Assembly: GCF_030378205.1 (NCBI RefSeq)
Contig: NZ_CP127385.1
Location: forward strand, 7,108,001 to 7,172,000
Source: Bradyrhizobium sp. NP1
GTDB taxonomy: Bacteria > Pseudomonadota > Alphaproteobacteria > Rhizobiales > Xanthobacteraceae
Length of the DNA: 64,000 nt
Direction: 5' to 3'
Under the pieces are notes generated by a model, which was not told the origin of the DNA, searched no databases, and saw only the letters and a list, made by a program, of their open reading frames with translations. A program made the position numbers and the translations under genes. Below are positions 26,683 through 36,822 of the stretch, piece by piece. Positions within the stretch are counted from its first letter, which is position 1. Every line of letters begins with the position of its first letter.

Positions 26683-27982
26683 CGATCATACGCTGCGGCA
26701 GCCAGGTCGCAAGCCAGGGCAGCGAGATCAGAATCACGAGCCGGATCAGGTCGGTGACCACGAAGGGCAGCACGCCGACGAAGATCGTGGACATGTTGAC
26801 GTCCTTGATCACGCTCTTGATCACGAACACGTTCATGCCGACCGGCGGGTGAATGAGGCCGAGCTCGACCGTCATCACGATGATGACACCGAACCAGATC
26901 GGATCGAATCCGAGCGCGGTGACCACCGGAAACACGATCGGCACGGTGAGGATCACCATCGCCATCGCGTCCATCAGGCAGCCGAGCACGAGATACATCA
27001 GAAGGATCAGCGCCAGCACGCCGTATTTGCCGATGCCGAGCCCGGTGAGGAACTCGGTGACGTGCTGCGGGGTCTGGGTGATGGTGAGGAAATAGCCGAA
27101 GCAGAGCGCGCCGATCAGCACCGTGAAGACGGCGGCCGCGGTGCGCGTGGCCTGCAGCAGCGATTGCAGGATGCCGTCTTTCGAAAGCTTGCCCCTGACG
27201 ACGCCGATGATGAAGGCGCCGACCGCGCCGACCGCCCCGGCTTCCGTCGGGATGAAGAAGCCGCCGTAGAGCCCGCCGATCACGAACACGAACAGCAGCA
27301 GCGGCGACCAGACGTCGCGCAGCGCCAGAAGGCGCTCGTGCCAGGTCGCGGGCTTGCCGGCCGGCAGGAAGCCGGGCCGGGTGACGCCGATGATGCCGAT
27401 CGTGATCATGTGCATCACGATCGCGAGCAGGCCGGGGATGATGCCGGCGATGAAAAGCTGGCCGATGTCCTGCTGGGTGATGATGCCGTAGACCGCGAGC
27501 ACGGTGGACGGCGGCAGCATGGCGCCCAGCGTGCCGCCGACCGCGATCACGCCGGTGGCAAAGGACTGCGGATAGCCGTAGCGACGCATTTCCGGATAGG
27601 CCACCGCGGAGAACGTCGCGGCGGTGGCGACCGACGAGCCGGAGATCGCGGCAAAGCCGCCGCAGGCGGCGATGGTGGCAATGCCCAGCCCGCCCTTCCA
27701 GTGGCCGACGAAGGTGTTGGCGGCGCGGAACAGCTCGCGGCTGATGCCGGACACCGAGACGAACGCGCCCATCAGCAGGAACATCGGGATCACGCCGAAC
27801 GAGTAATCCGTCACGGTGCGCATCGTGGTCTGGCCGACAAGCTTCAGCGCCGGCGCGAGCCCGGTGAGATAGCCAAAGCCGGTGATGCCGACGAGGCCCA
27901 TGGCCATGCCGACGGGCACGCGCAGCAGCATCAGCACGAACAGGCTGATGAAACCGATCAAAGCGACGGCTTCGTTGCTCAT
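26678..27982 (-). CDS. TRAP transporter large permease DctM (TarM-like)
   Basis: Large inner-membrane subunit of a TRAP importer, 434 residues with about 12 hydrophobic segments, from the ATG at 27982 (MSNEAVALIGFISLFVLMLL). Family motifs include GGFAAISGSSVATAATFSAV near residue 105 and LPPSTVLAVYGIITQQDIGQ near 150. The reading frame continues upstream through dctQ in another frame, which is not coding. It is 2 bp from dctQ. With the DctP protein encoded at 31.0 kb it forms a sodium-coupled aryl-acid importer analogous to TarPQM. Its last codon is followed by a stop inside a palindromic element. Confidence 0.92.
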   Translation of the reverse strand: MSNEAVALIGFISLFVLMLLRVPVGMAMGLVGITGFGYLTGLAPALKLVGQTTMRTVTDYSFGVIPMFLLMGAFVSVSGISRELFRAANTFVGHWKGGLGIATIAACGGFAAISGSSVATAATFSAVAYPEMRRYGYPQSFATGVIAVGGTLGAMLPPSTVLAVYGIITQQDIGQLFIAGIIPGLLAIVMHMITIGIIGVTRPGFLPAGKPATWHERLLALRDVWSPLLLFVFVIGGLYGGFFIPTEAGAVGAVGAFIIGVVRGKLSKDGILQSLLQATRTAAAVFTVLIGALCFGYFLTITQTPQHVTEFLTGLGIGKYGVLALILLMYLVLGCLMDAMAMVILTVPIVFPVVTALGFDPIWFGVIIVMTVELGLIHPPVGMNVFVIKSVIKDVNMSTIFVGVLPFVVTDLIRLVILISLPWLATWLPQRMIG

Positions 27983-27984
27983 GG

Positions 27985-28551
27985 CTACTCCGCCGTCTTG
28001 ATTCGAGGATCGTGGATTTCTTCGGGGTGGAAGATCAGCCGCCAGGTGCGCACCGCGATCAGGAGCACCGCCGAGACGTCGCCGATCCACGACACCAGGA
28101 AGAACGGCCAGATCGGCACCTGCAGGTCCATGGTGACGATGTGCTCGGCCCGCGTGCTGGCCACCTTGTCGAACAGCGTGTAGGTCTGCACCGTCACCAC
28201 GAACAGGAGCACCAGGGTCGCGAACACGTCGATCATGCGCTGGTAGCGCGGCGAGACGTTGGCCCAGACCAGATCGACGGTGATGTGGGTGCCGCGATAG
28301 CTGGTCGCGGCAATGCCCCAGAAGATCAGGATGCCGAGCAGGAACTGGCCGAAATTGTAGTAGTCGGGGATCGTCACCGCGAAGAATTTGCGCATGAACA
28401 CCGCGGTAAAGGTGTTGAGCGCGACGATGCCGACGAAGAACGCCGCGATCCATTCGATCGAGTCGATGAAGCGGTCCATGACGTTCTTGCGCGCCTGCCC
28501 GGACGGACCGGCGGGCACGCCGTCCTCGTTCGCCTGCCGATCAGCGGTCAT
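27985..28551 (-). CDS. TRAP transporter small permease DctQ (TarQ-like)
   Basis: Small membrane subunit of 188 residues with four hydrophobic segments beginning near residue 33 (SIEWIAAFFVGIVALNTFTA). The family pattern FWGIAATSYRGTHITVDLVW is near residue 85. It precedes dctM by 2 bp and is separated from the marR gene upstream by about 140 bp that contain a dyad, so the TRAP genes may have their own promoter. Confidence 0.9.
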   Translation of the reverse strand: MTADRQANEDGVPAGPSGQARKNVMDRFIDSIEWIAAFFVGIVALNTFTAVFMRKFFAVTIPDYYNFGQFLLGILIFWGIAATSYRGTHITVDLVWANVSPRYQRMIDVFATLVLLFVVTVQTYTLFDKVASTRAEHIVTMDLQVPIWPFFLVSWIGDVSAVLLIAVRTWRLIFHPEEIHDPRIKTAE

Positions 28552-28684
28552 GGCGACGTCCCATGCTTTGCCCCGCCGCGGTCTGCGACGGCGGACAGTA
28601 ACGCGAACGATCCCGGCATCATGGCCTGCACTCCTCCCACGGTCGTCCGGGCTTCGCCAGCGCCTGGCCGCCCATGTTGGTATT

Positions 28685-28699
28685 GATTAACATGTTATC
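28685..28699. promoter_or_regulatory. Candidate MarR operator upstream of the TRAP permease genes
   Basis: GATTAACATGTTATC contains the perfect palindrome TAACATGTTA at 28688-28697, which overlaps the marR stop codon, about 135 bp before dctQ. It resembles the other AT-rich dyads of the cluster. Confidence 0.45.
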
Positions 28700-29306
28700 G
28701 AGTTTTTGCGCGCTTGCCAATCCTCCTGTTTGGCGGGCGCTGCGGGGCCGGCGCGGCGAGCCCGTCGACGAGCCGGCGCAGCAGCGCGAGCAGCGCCGGC
28801 TTGTCGCGTCCCACGATCGCGTCGAGCCGCGCGTCATGGGCGTGCGCGATGACGCGCAGCCGGCGCAGCATGGCCTCGCCGGACGCGGTCAGCTTCACGC
28901 CATAGCTGCGCTGATCCCTGTCCTTGCGACGGCGCGCGATCAGCCCGCGCGAATCGAGCCCGTGCAGGGTCGCAGTCAGCGTGGAACGGTCACGGCCGCA
29001 CAGCCGCGACAATTCGGTAGGCGTGAGGCCGGGATTGGCCGACAGGATCGACAGGATGGTGTACCAGCCGGGCTTGAGGTCGGCCTTGCCGGCGGCCTGG
29101 CGCAGCGCCTGGAACGAGGCCTCCTGCGCGATGCGCAGGAAATAGCCGATCAGGTCGGAGAAGCCCGGCGGCACCGAAAGCTCTTCCGGCGGCGCGCTCG
29201 CGCCGGCCCGAGGGCTTCGTACGCTCACGGTCTGGCGCTTGTCCTGCGCGCGCGGCGGACGAATGGCCTTGTCGTCGCGCCGCGTGCGCTTGTCTGGCTT
29301 GAGCAT
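28695..29306 (-). CDS. MarR family transcriptional regulator (second in cluster)
   Basis: Winged-helix protein of 203 residues from the ATG at 29306 (MLKPDKRTRRDDKAIR). The first 50 residues are a basic, probably disordered extension not found in most MarR proteins. The wHTH is GWYTILSILSANPGLTPTEL followed by SRLCGRDRSTLTATLHGLDS, with wing RRRKDRDQRSYGVKLT. It starts 26 bp after the aldehyde dehydrogenase stop codon and precedes the TRAP permease genes, so it is probably co-transcribed with the former. Role as a second aromatic-responsive repressor is inferred. Confidence 0.83.
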   Translation of the reverse strand: MLKPDKRTRRDDKAIRPPRAQDKRQTVSVRSPRAGASAPPEELSVPPGFSDLIGYFLRIAQEASFQALRQAAGKADLKPGWYTILSILSANPGLTPTELSRLCGRDRSTLTATLHGLDSRGLIARRRKDRDQRSYGVKLTASGEAMLRRLRVIAHAHDARLDAIVGRDKPALLALLRRLVDGLAAPAPQRPPNRRIGKRAKTR

Positions 29307-29332
29307 AGTGCCTCTTGATCGGAACGGATGCT

Positions 29333-30775
29333 TCAAAACGGATAATGCTGCGGGCCCTCGATGGTGATCCACCGCAGATCGGTAAATTCGGCGATCGCCG
29401 CCTTGCCGCCGAAACGACCATAGCCCGAACCCTTGACGCCGCCGAACGGCATCTGCGCCTCGTCGTGCACCGTCGGCCCGTTGATGTGGCAGATCCCGGT
29501 CTCGATCCGGCCAGCGATATCAAGCGCGCGGTTGATATCGCGCGAAAACACCGCCGCCGACAATCCATATTCGGTGTCGTTGGCGACGCGCACCGCCTCG
29601 TCCGCGTCCTTGACGCGGATCACGCTCTTGGCGGGCCCGAACGATTCCTCGCGGTAGATCCGCATCGTCTCGGTGACGCGATCGACCACGGTCGCCTCCA
29701 TGATCGAGCCGTTGCGCCCGCCGCCGGCGGCGACCACCGCGCCCTTCGACCTGGCATCGGCGACCAAGGCCTCGACCTTCTCGGCGGCCTCGACCGTGAC
29801 CAGCGAACCCAGCACCACATGTCCGCGCGGATCGCCGGACGGCAGCTTTTTCGCGCGCGCGGCGAATTTGGCGACGAAAGCGTCGGCGACGCTTTCCACC
29901 ACGATGATCCGCTCGGTGGACATGCAGATCTGGCCCTGATTGGCGAAGGCGCCGAAGATCGCGGCGTCCACCGCCTGGTCGAGATCGGCATCCTCGAGCA
30001 CGATCAGCGGCGCCTTGCCGCCGAGCTCGAGCAGCACCGGCTTCAAGTGACGGCCGGCGGTCTCCGCGATGATGCGGCCGACCCGGGTCGAGCCAGTGAA
30101 GTTAATGCGCCTGGTGGCGGGGTGGGCGATCAGCGCCTCGACCACCGCCGCGGCATCCTGCGGCTGGTTGCTGATGACGTTGACAACGCCGGCGGCGAAG
30201 CCGGCCTCGCGGAACACCTCGCCAATCAGGCTCTGCGTGCCCGGACACATTTCCGAGGTCTTCAGCACGACCGTATTGCCGCAGGCGAGCGGCATCGCGA
30301 TCGCGCGGGTCGCCAGGATCACCGGCGCGTTCCACGGCGCGATGCCGACGCAGACGCCGGCCGGCTTGCGCACCGCAAGCGCCAGCGTTCCCGGCTTGTC
30401 GGACGGGATCACCTCGCCGGAGACCTGCGTCGTCATGGCAGCGGCCTCGCGCAGCATGTTGGCGGCAAGCATGACGTTGAAATGCGCCCACGGCGCGGTG
30501 GCGCCGGTCTCGGCCGTCATCAATGCGGCGAAGGCGTCGCTCCTCGCCTGCATGGCGTCGGCGGCCTTGAGCAGGAGCATGCGACGCGCGGTCGGCGCGA
30601 CCGCCGACCAGGCGGGAAAGGCGCGCGCGGCGGCCTCCACCGCCATGTTGGCGTCGGCGACGCTGGCGGCAGCGGCCGAGGTCGCGACCTCGCCGGTCAC
30701 CGGGTTCCGACGCTCGAAGCGTCGCCGGCCTGCGGCGTCACAATCGGCATTATCGATCAGAAGCTGGACGTTCAT
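29333..30775 (-). CDS. Aryl-aldehyde dehydrogenase (vanillin/4-hydroxybenzaldehyde type)
   Basis: NAD(P)-dependent aldehyde dehydrogenase of 480 residues from the ATG at 30775 (MNVQLLIDNADCDAAGRR), with AGGGAG upstream. It has IAPWNAPVILATRAIAMPLA near residue 140, the catalytic Glu in LELGGKAPLIVLEDADLDQA near 250, and the catalytic Cys in GAFANQGQICMSTERIIV near 284. The short C-terminus and GPTVHDEAQMPFGGVKGSGY resemble the salicylaldehyde/vanillin dehydrogenase branch. It would oxidise the aldehyde from retro-aldol cleavage of hydroxycinnamoyl-CoA to the benzoate that PobA uses. Neighbours are the MarR and TRAP genes. Confidence 0.87.
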   Translation of the reverse strand: MNVQLLIDNADCDAAGRRRFERRNPVTGEVATSAAAASVADANMAVEAAARAFPAWSAVAPTARRMLLLKAADAMQARSDAFAALMTAETGATAPWAHFNVMLAANMLREAAAMTTQVSGEVIPSDKPGTLALAVRKPAGVCVGIAPWNAPVILATRAIAMPLACGNTVVLKTSEMCPGTQSLIGEVFREAGFAAGVVNVISNQPQDAAAVVEALIAHPATRRINFTGSTRVGRIIAETAGRHLKPVLLELGGKAPLIVLEDADLDQAVDAAIFGAFANQGQICMSTERIIVVESVADAFVAKFAARAKKLPSGDPRGHVVLGSLVTVEAAEKVEALVADARSKGAVVAAGGGRNGSIMEATVVDRVTETMRIYREESFGPAKSVIRVKDADEAVRVANDTEYGLSAAVFSRDINRALDIAGRIETGICHINGPTVHDEAQMPFGGVKGSGYGRFGGKAAIAEFTDLRWITIEGPQHYPF

Positions 30776-30974
30776 CGGCGCGCTCCCTCTGAATTCCCTG
30801 ATTCCGGTTCCGGGCGATGGTGCCGGCCCGCTGTCGTTGTCCCGACGCCTAGCAAAACGGCGGGAGCCGAACAAGATGCTTTGAGACCAAAGTATTTGTC
30901 CCGGAGGTCTTCCCGTATCCACTGCTCGGCGGGCGCGGGACGGCTTCGGGCGGCGCTATCCCTCTCACATACGA

Positions 30975-31001
30975 AAATGCCCGGGACCAACCCGGGCATT
31001 T
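30975..31001 (-). terminator. Rho-independent terminator after dctP
   Basis: AAATGCCCGGG-ACCAA-CCCGGGCATTT is a perfect 11-bp stem, 26 bp after the dctP stop codon. Read on the minus strand, the arm ends in TTTTCG. The remaining 200 bp up to the aldehyde dehydrogenase start show no other feature, so that gene probably has its own promoter. Confidence 0.8.
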
Positions 31002-31026
31002 GCACCTTGGCCGGATGTGGCCACGC

Positions 31027-32043
31027 CTAGATCCCGGCCTCGTATTTCTTCAGGGTCGCCTGCAGGTCGGCATCGATGGCCGCGGCATCGCCGCCCGCCT
31101 TCTTCACCGCCTCCGCCCAGCTGTCATGGAGCGGCTTCACCGCCTTCTTCCACTGGTCGAGCTGCTCGGCGGTGAGCGGATAGACCTCGTGGCCGGCCAG
31201 CGCCTTCATCTTGACGCGGCCATTGGCCTCGAACTCGGTCCAGGGATCGGTGACCTTGGCGGCCCATTCCGGCGAGCAGTGGTCGTCCATGACCTTCTTC
31301 TGCGCGTCCGACATCGCGTTGTACTTTGCAAGGTTCATGTTGTAGGTGAACACGGTCGAGTAGAGCGGCACGTCCATGTGATACTTCACGACCTTGTCGA
31401 TGCCGAACAGGAAGATCGAGCCCCAGGGGAAGGTGATCTCGTCGGCCACGCCGCGTTCCAGCGCGTCACGCGATTCCGGCGCGGAAGCCTGCACATTGGT
31501 GCCGCCGAACATCTTCACCATCTCGCCGATCGTGCTCTGCGCCGGGCGCACCTTCACGCCGTTGAGATCGGCAGGCACCAGTATCTTCTTCTTGCCGTGC
31601 AGCGCGCCGGGATCGTGGATGAAGGCGAAGCAGAGCTTGGTGTCCTTCATCTCGGTCGGCGCGTATTTGTGATACCATTCGTTGAGCGCGAGCGTGCCCT
31701 TCTTGCCGTCGGAGAACACGAAGGGAAGCTGGCCGGCGGCCGCGATCGGGAAGCGGCCGGGCTGGTAGCCGGGATTGACGTAGGTGACATCGGCGATGCC
31801 GTCGCGCGCCATGTCGTAATGGTCGAACGCCTTGCCGAGCTGCTCGGAGGGGAACACCGAAACCTTGATGGTGCCGCCGGAAGCCTTCTCGATGTCGGCC
31901 GCCCAGGCCTGCGTCGCCGGCACCAGCGGATGCGCGGGCGGCACCCACAGCGACACTTTCAGGTTGACGGTCTTGTCCTGCGCGAACGCGGGCGTCACGC
32001 TGGCTGCCAGCAGCAACGCCATAAACGTCTTCCTCATCGGCAT
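31027..32043 (-). CDS. TRAP transporter periplasmic binding protein DctP (TarP-like)
   Basis: Periplasmic solute receptor of 338 residues from the ATG at 32043 with GGGAG 5 bases upstream. The signal peptide MPMRKTFMALLLAASVTPAF ends at AQ-DKTVNL. DctP-family features are QAWAADIEKASGGTIKVSVF near residue 48 and VPADLNGVKVRPAQSTIGEM near 160. It belongs with the dctQ and dctM genes 2.5-4 kb downstream on the same strand; the separation by the aldehyde dehydrogenase and marR genes is unusual. Aryl-acid specificity is inferred from the neighbouring pobA and feruloyl-CoA synthase genes. It is divergent from pobA. Confidence 0.9.
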   Translation of the reverse strand: MPMRKTFMALLLAASVTPAFAQDKTVNLKVSLWVPPAHPLVPATQAWAADIEKASGGTIKVSVFPSEQLGKAFDHYDMARDGIADVTYVNPGYQPGRFPIAAAGQLPFVFSDGKKGTLALNEWYHKYAPTEMKDTKLCFAFIHDPGALHGKKKILVPADLNGVKVRPAQSTIGEMVKMFGGTNVQASAPESRDALERGVADEITFPWGSIFLFGIDKVVKYHMDVPLYSTVFTYNMNLAKYNAMSDAQKKVMDDHCSPEWAAKVTDPWTEFEANGRVKMKALAGHEVYPLTAEQLDQWKKAVKPLHDSWAEAVKKAGGDAAAIDADLQATLKKYEAGI

Positions 32044-32051
32044 CGTCTCCC

Positions 32052-32119
32052 TCGTGGCTCGGGCTGCAACGCCCTTTGCAGCCATCGTTATATGATATAA
32101 TTATCGTGGCTCGGGCTGC
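32052..32119. promoter_or_regulatory. Divergent dctP/pobA control region
   Basis: The AT-rich segment CGTTATATGATATAATTATCG at 32086-32106 is flanked by two identical 16-bp direct repeats, TCGTGGCTCGGGCTGC, at 32052-32067 and 32104-32119. The AT-rich part contains GATA-TAAT-TATC and resembles the other dyads of the cluster. It probably holds both promoters and an operator. Confidence 0.5.
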
Positions 32120-32152
32120 TGCGAAACGCAGCCGCACCGTTCAAGCCTATAA

Positions 32153-33340
<1,188 letters not shown>

Positions 33341-33405
33341 CCCGGAGGAAAGGCGCCCGGCCTGTCCATGGACTTTCGTTGCAACTCTGACGAGGAGATC
33401 ACGCA

Positions 33406-35043
33406 ATGACGTCAAGGCGGGACTTTCTGAAGACGCTGGCGACGACCGGGGCCGCGACCGTGCTCGGCCCCATGACGACGCAACCGCTGCTCGCCGCGGC
33501 CGACGCCGTCGCTGCGCGCGAACAATGGGATGCGGGCGCCGTGGCGCACCTGCTTCCGACGGTCAATCACGAAAGGATGCTGATCAAGGTTTCGTTCGCC
33601 CGTCCGCTGACCGAAACGCCGTTGCTCCGGCTCGACAACGGCTCGACCGTCGCGGGCGAGCGCACCGATTCCGTCGGCGAGGTGTGGCAGTTCGATGCCA
33701 GCGGCCTGAAGCCGGCGACGGACTATCGCCTCGCGCTCGCCGCCGGCGACGGCCGCCCGCTATGTGAACCGTGGACGCTGCGGACCTTTCCTGCGCCGAG
33801 CGAACGGCCGGAAAGACTGCGGCTCCTGATCTACACCTGCGCCGGCGGCCATGACGTATTCACGCCGGTCAACGGCAAGACCATGTTCCTGCCGGTCGCG
33901 GTGCGCAAACGGCTGTTGCGGCGTGGCCTTTCGTTTCAGCCCGATGCGCTGATCGCCAATGGCGACCAGGTCTATTGGGACCTCGCAGCCCCCCGCGCCT
34001 CGCCCATGCTCGGCGCCTCGCAGCGCGCGAAAGACTACGCGGGCCCGTTCGAGCGCGCCCAGCCGGTGTTCGGCACACCCAACGAGCGCTTCCTGAAGCG
34101 CGCCGCCGGCGAGCAGATCGCGCCGCTCTACGGCACCGATTGCCGTTCGACGCCGGTGTTCTTCATGCGCGACGACCATGACTATTTCGACAATGACGAG
34201 GCGACCGACGACATCGTCACCTTCCCGCCCAACCACTGGATGCGTGACCTCGCGCGCAATACGCAGCGGATGTACTATCCGGAATTCCTGCCTGATGCGG
34301 CGCGGCCCGCGGGATTGCCGGGGGCCTCCGCGCTCGACCGGCCACCCGGCGCCGCCGAATCCTTCGGAACGCTGCGCTATGGGACGCTCGCGGAAGTTCT
34401 GCTGTACGAGGTTCGTACCTCGGTGACGCTGACGGGGCCGAGCGCCGTGTTCCTCGATCCCGACGTCGAACGATGGCTGATCGATCGCATGGCGGCAAAG
34501 GACACGGCCCATCTGATCAACATCCCCTCGAACCCGCCGGGCTGGAGCGCGGGCAAGTGGGGCGAGTGGTACCCAGACCTGCTCGACGCCAACGGCAAGC
34601 TCAGCGTCGAGAAGCCGAAGCCGTACTGGCAGAGCGGATGGCTGAAGCAGCATGACCGGTTGATGACGGCGGTCTCCGGCATGCGCGATCGCATTCCGCT
34701 GGTCGTGAGCGGCGATCTCCACGCCATCGCGGAAGGCCGCATGCTGCACACCGGCTCCATCGATCTCGGCACGAACCCGGTGAACGTGGTGTTGTCCGGC
34801 CCGCTCGGGACTGGAGATCTGCTCTGGCCGTCGGCGTTCCGCGGCATCGGCGCCATGCCTCCCGTCCATCTCAACATGCAGGAGAACCTGAAGCCGATCG
34901 AGGAAAACGGCTTCCTCATCGCGGACCTCACGCCGGACAAGATCGTGCTGCGCTTCTTCCGCTGGAACGCGCACAAGGACCCGCTGGAGGCGATCGACAC
35001 GCTGGAGCCGTTCCGTACCACCGAACTGAAACGGCCGGGCTGA
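33406..35043 (+). CDS. PhoD-like metallophosphatase with Tat signal
   Basis: Exported phosphodiesterase or alkaline phosphatase of the PhoD-like superfamily, 545 residues. The twin-arginine signal SRRDFLKTLATTGAATVLG is at the N-terminus, followed by AAADAVA near residue 35. The N-terminal Ig-like PhoD domain spans about 45-135. Metal-ligand segments of the metallophosphatase core are ANGDQVYWD near 185, MRDDHDYFDNDE near 255 and VVSGDLHAIAEG near 435. It stands alone, 65 bp after pobA; a role in phosphate scavenging from organic phosphate diesters is a family-based inference. Confidence 0.83.
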   Translation: MTSRRDFLKTLATTGAATVLGPMTTQPLLAAADAVAAREQWDAGAVAHLLPTVNHERMLIKVSFARPLTETPLLRLDNGSTVAGERTDSVGEVWQFDASGLKPATDYRLALAAGDGRPLCEPWTLRTFPAPSERPERLRLLIYTCAGGHDVFTPVNGKTMFLPVAVRKRLLRRGLSFQPDALIANGDQVYWDLAAPRASPMLGASQRAKDYAGPFERAQPVFGTPNERFLKRAAGEQIAPLYGTDCRSTPVFFMRDDHDYFDNDEATDDIVTFPPNHWMRDLARNTQRMYYPEFLPDAARPAGLPGASALDRPPGAAESFGTLRYGTLAEVLLYEVRTSVTLTGPSAVFLDPDVERWLIDRMAAKDTAHLINIPSNPPGWSAGKWGEWYPDLLDANGKLSVEKPKPYWQSGWLKQHDRLMTAVSGMRDRIPLVVSGDLHAIAEGRMLHTGSIDLGTNPVNVVLSGPLGTGDLLWPSAFRGIGAMPPVHLNMQENLKPIEENGFLIADLTPDKIVLRFFRWNAHKDPLEAIDTLEPFRTTELKRPG

Positions 35044-35138
35044 GCGGACGCGCCGCCATTCCGTTTAAAACTTTGTAGGCGGTGAATTCCGTCGCGCCCT
35101 GGCGTTCAATGACCGCCGTCACCTGCCAGGAGGCGCGC

Positions 35139-35558
35139 ATGTCCGCCGAAACCGTTCCGGACGGCTTTGAGCCGCATTTCCGCAAGAGCCCGCTGACCGA
35201 CCCCTGGGAGCCGCTCTACGCAAAGCGGACCGACAGGGCCGTGATCATGGGGCTGCGGCTGGCGAGGCCGCACACCAATTCCCGCGGGCTGATCCATGGC
35301 GGGCTGATCGCTTCGCTTGCCGACGGCGCGATGGGCTATAGCTGCGCTCATGTGATGGGCGGAACCGCATCGCTGGTGACGGTGTCGCTGGCGGTCGATT
35401 ACGTCGGCTCGGCGCGGCCCGGTCAGTGGCTTGCGGTCGAGAGCGAGGTGATCAAGACCGGCACCACGCTCTGCTTTGCGCAAAGCCTGATCAAGGCCGA
35501 TGATGCCGTGATCGCGCGGGCCAACGCCACGTTCCGCGTGGTGCCGAAGAAGGAATGA
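35139..35558 (+). CDS. PaaI-family hotdog thioesterase
   Basis: Acyl-CoA thioesterase of 139 residues. The ATG at 35139 follows AGGAGG by 6 bases; an upstream in-frame ATG lacks this. The PaaI/YdiI motif SRGLIHGGLIASLADGAMGY is near residue 48, and the second strand VTVSLAVDYVGSARPGQW near 85. Substrate unknown. It stands alone between the PhoD-like gene and a palindromic repeat. Confidence 0.85.
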   Translation: MSAETVPDGFEPHFRKSPLTDPWEPLYAKRTDRAVIMGLRLARPHTNSRGLIHGGLIASLADGAMGYSCAHVMGGTASLVTVSLAVDYVGSARPGQWLAVESEVIKTGTTLCFAQSLIKADDAVIARANATFRVVPKKE

Positions 35559-35610
35559 TCACGCGGGTGGGATGTTTTCTCGATTGGGTCAGTGCAGCCC
35601 CAGCTTCGCT

Positions 35611-35758
35611 TCACCTCGCCCCGCTTGCGGGGAGAGGTCGGATTGCGCGTTAGCGCAATCCGGGTGAGGGGGAATTGCCGCGCACTCCCCTCACTCTCGC
35701 AGTTGCCGACAAGAGCCCCTCACCCCAACCCTCTCCCCGCAAGAGCGGGGAGAGGGAG
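35611..35758. repeat. Intergenic palindromic repeat (ctccccgc family, double unit)
   Basis: CCTC-GCCCCGC-TTGC-GGGGAGAGG near 35614-35637, a GATTGCGC-GTTA-GCGCAATC hairpin at 35640-35660, and CCCTCTCCCCGC-AAGA-GCGGGGAGAGGG at 35729-35756 fill the gap between the thioesterase and lysR genes. Confidence 0.8.
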
Positions 35759-35798
35759 CAGACCGCATTCGTGGCTCAAGCGCAGTCCATCACGTGCC

Positions 35799-36692
35799 CT
35801 AGCCGAAATGCCAGTCGGTCGTCTCGATCACGAGATCGACGAAGGTGCGCACCTTGGCCGACAACAGCCGCGAGGTCGGATAGACCAGGTGGATCGGCAG
35901 CGGCGGCTGCTCGAACTTCTCGAGCACTGTCCTGAGCTTGCCGCGCTTGATCGCATCCGCCGCCTGATAGGCGAGCACCCGCGTCAGCCCGCCATCCTGC
36001 TCGGCATGGCGGATCGCGGCATCGGCGCTGTTGGTCGTGAAGCGCGGGGTGTGGTTGACGCGCAGTTCATCGCCATCCCGGATGAAGCGCCAGTCTGCCG
36101 TGACCGGCGTGGCGCCGAACTGAATCGTGTCGTGCGAGGGGATCGCCTCCGGCGTCTTCGGTTCGCCGCGCGCCTTCAGGTAACCGCGCGAGGCCACCAC
36201 GATCCGCCGCATCTCGCCGACGTGGCGCGCCACCAGCGAGGAATCGGGCAGATGGCCGATGCGAACCGCGAGATCGACGCCCTCTTCGACGAGGTTGATC
36301 ATGCGGTCGGAGAGGCGCAATTCGCCCGCGACCTCCGGATAGCGCTTCAGATAGGCCGACATCACCGGGCCGACATGCAGCCGTCCGAAACCGACCGGTG
36401 CCGACAGCACGAGCCGACCGCTCGGCCGCGTCCGCTCGCCCTCGACGGCGCCTTCGGCGTCCTCGACATCGGCGAGGATGCGCCGCGCATGCTCGAGATA
36501 GCGCGTGCCGGCATCCGTCAGCGTGACCTGCCGGGTGGTCCGCTGCAACAGCCGGGCGCCGAGGCGCTCCTCCAGCGCGGCGATCAGGCGCGTCACCGCC
36601 GATGGCGACAGCCCGAGCTTGCGCGCTGCCGGCGCGAACCCCCTGAGGTCGGCGACCGCGACAAAGGCCTGCATGGCGTCGAGCCGGTCCAT
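35799..36692 (-). CDS. LysR family transcriptional regulator
   Basis: LTTR of 297 residues. The N-terminal wHTH is MDRLDAMQAFVAVADLRGFA followed by PAARKLGLSPSAVTRLIAAL, and the effector domain begins near residue 90 (SGRLVLSAPVGFGRLHVGPV), typical of the CrgA/AaeR branch. It is divergent from a pyridoxamine-phosphate-oxidase-like gene with a 130-bp AT-rich gap, the classic arrangement in which an LTTR regulates its neighbour. Ligand unknown. Confidence 0.92.
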   Translation of the reverse strand: MDRLDAMQAFVAVADLRGFAPAARKLGLSPSAVTRLIAALEERLGARLLQRTTRQVTLTDAGTRYLEHARRILADVEDAEGAVEGERTRPSGRLVLSAPVGFGRLHVGPVMSAYLKRYPEVAGELRLSDRMINLVEEGVDLAVRIGHLPDSSLVARHVGEMRRIVVASRGYLKARGEPKTPEAIPSHDTIQFGATPVTADWRFIRDGDELRVNHTPRFTTNSADAAIRHAEQDGGLTRVLAYQAADAIKRGKLRTVLEKFEQPPLPIHLVYPTSRLLSAKVRTFVDLVIETTDWHFG

Positions 36693-36822
36693 GGCATTAT
36701 TTCACAATACGCAACGATGAAGTGTCAATTGCATTGATTGTTTAATTTTCGAGAATGCGCATGTTTAGAGCTGAACGTCGGTGGGTCGAAGCAAAAGCCC
36801 GCCGGCTTGTGGAGGCGCAGCC

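Noticed and set aside
26615..28183. A 522-codon plus-strand frame opposite the TRAP permease genes.
   Set aside because: Antisense to DctM and DctQ; its His/Asp/Arg-rich product is the reverse image of hydrophobic codons.
27983..28453. Upstream extension of the dctM frame through dctQ, giving a 591-codon product.
   Set aside because: The extension is in another frame of dctQ; the ATG at 27982 begins the family-like sequence and dctQ itself is well supported.
29315..31030. A 571-codon plus-strand frame opposite the aldehyde dehydrogenase gene.
   Set aside because: Antisense to a gene with visible catalytic motifs; no domain in its own product.
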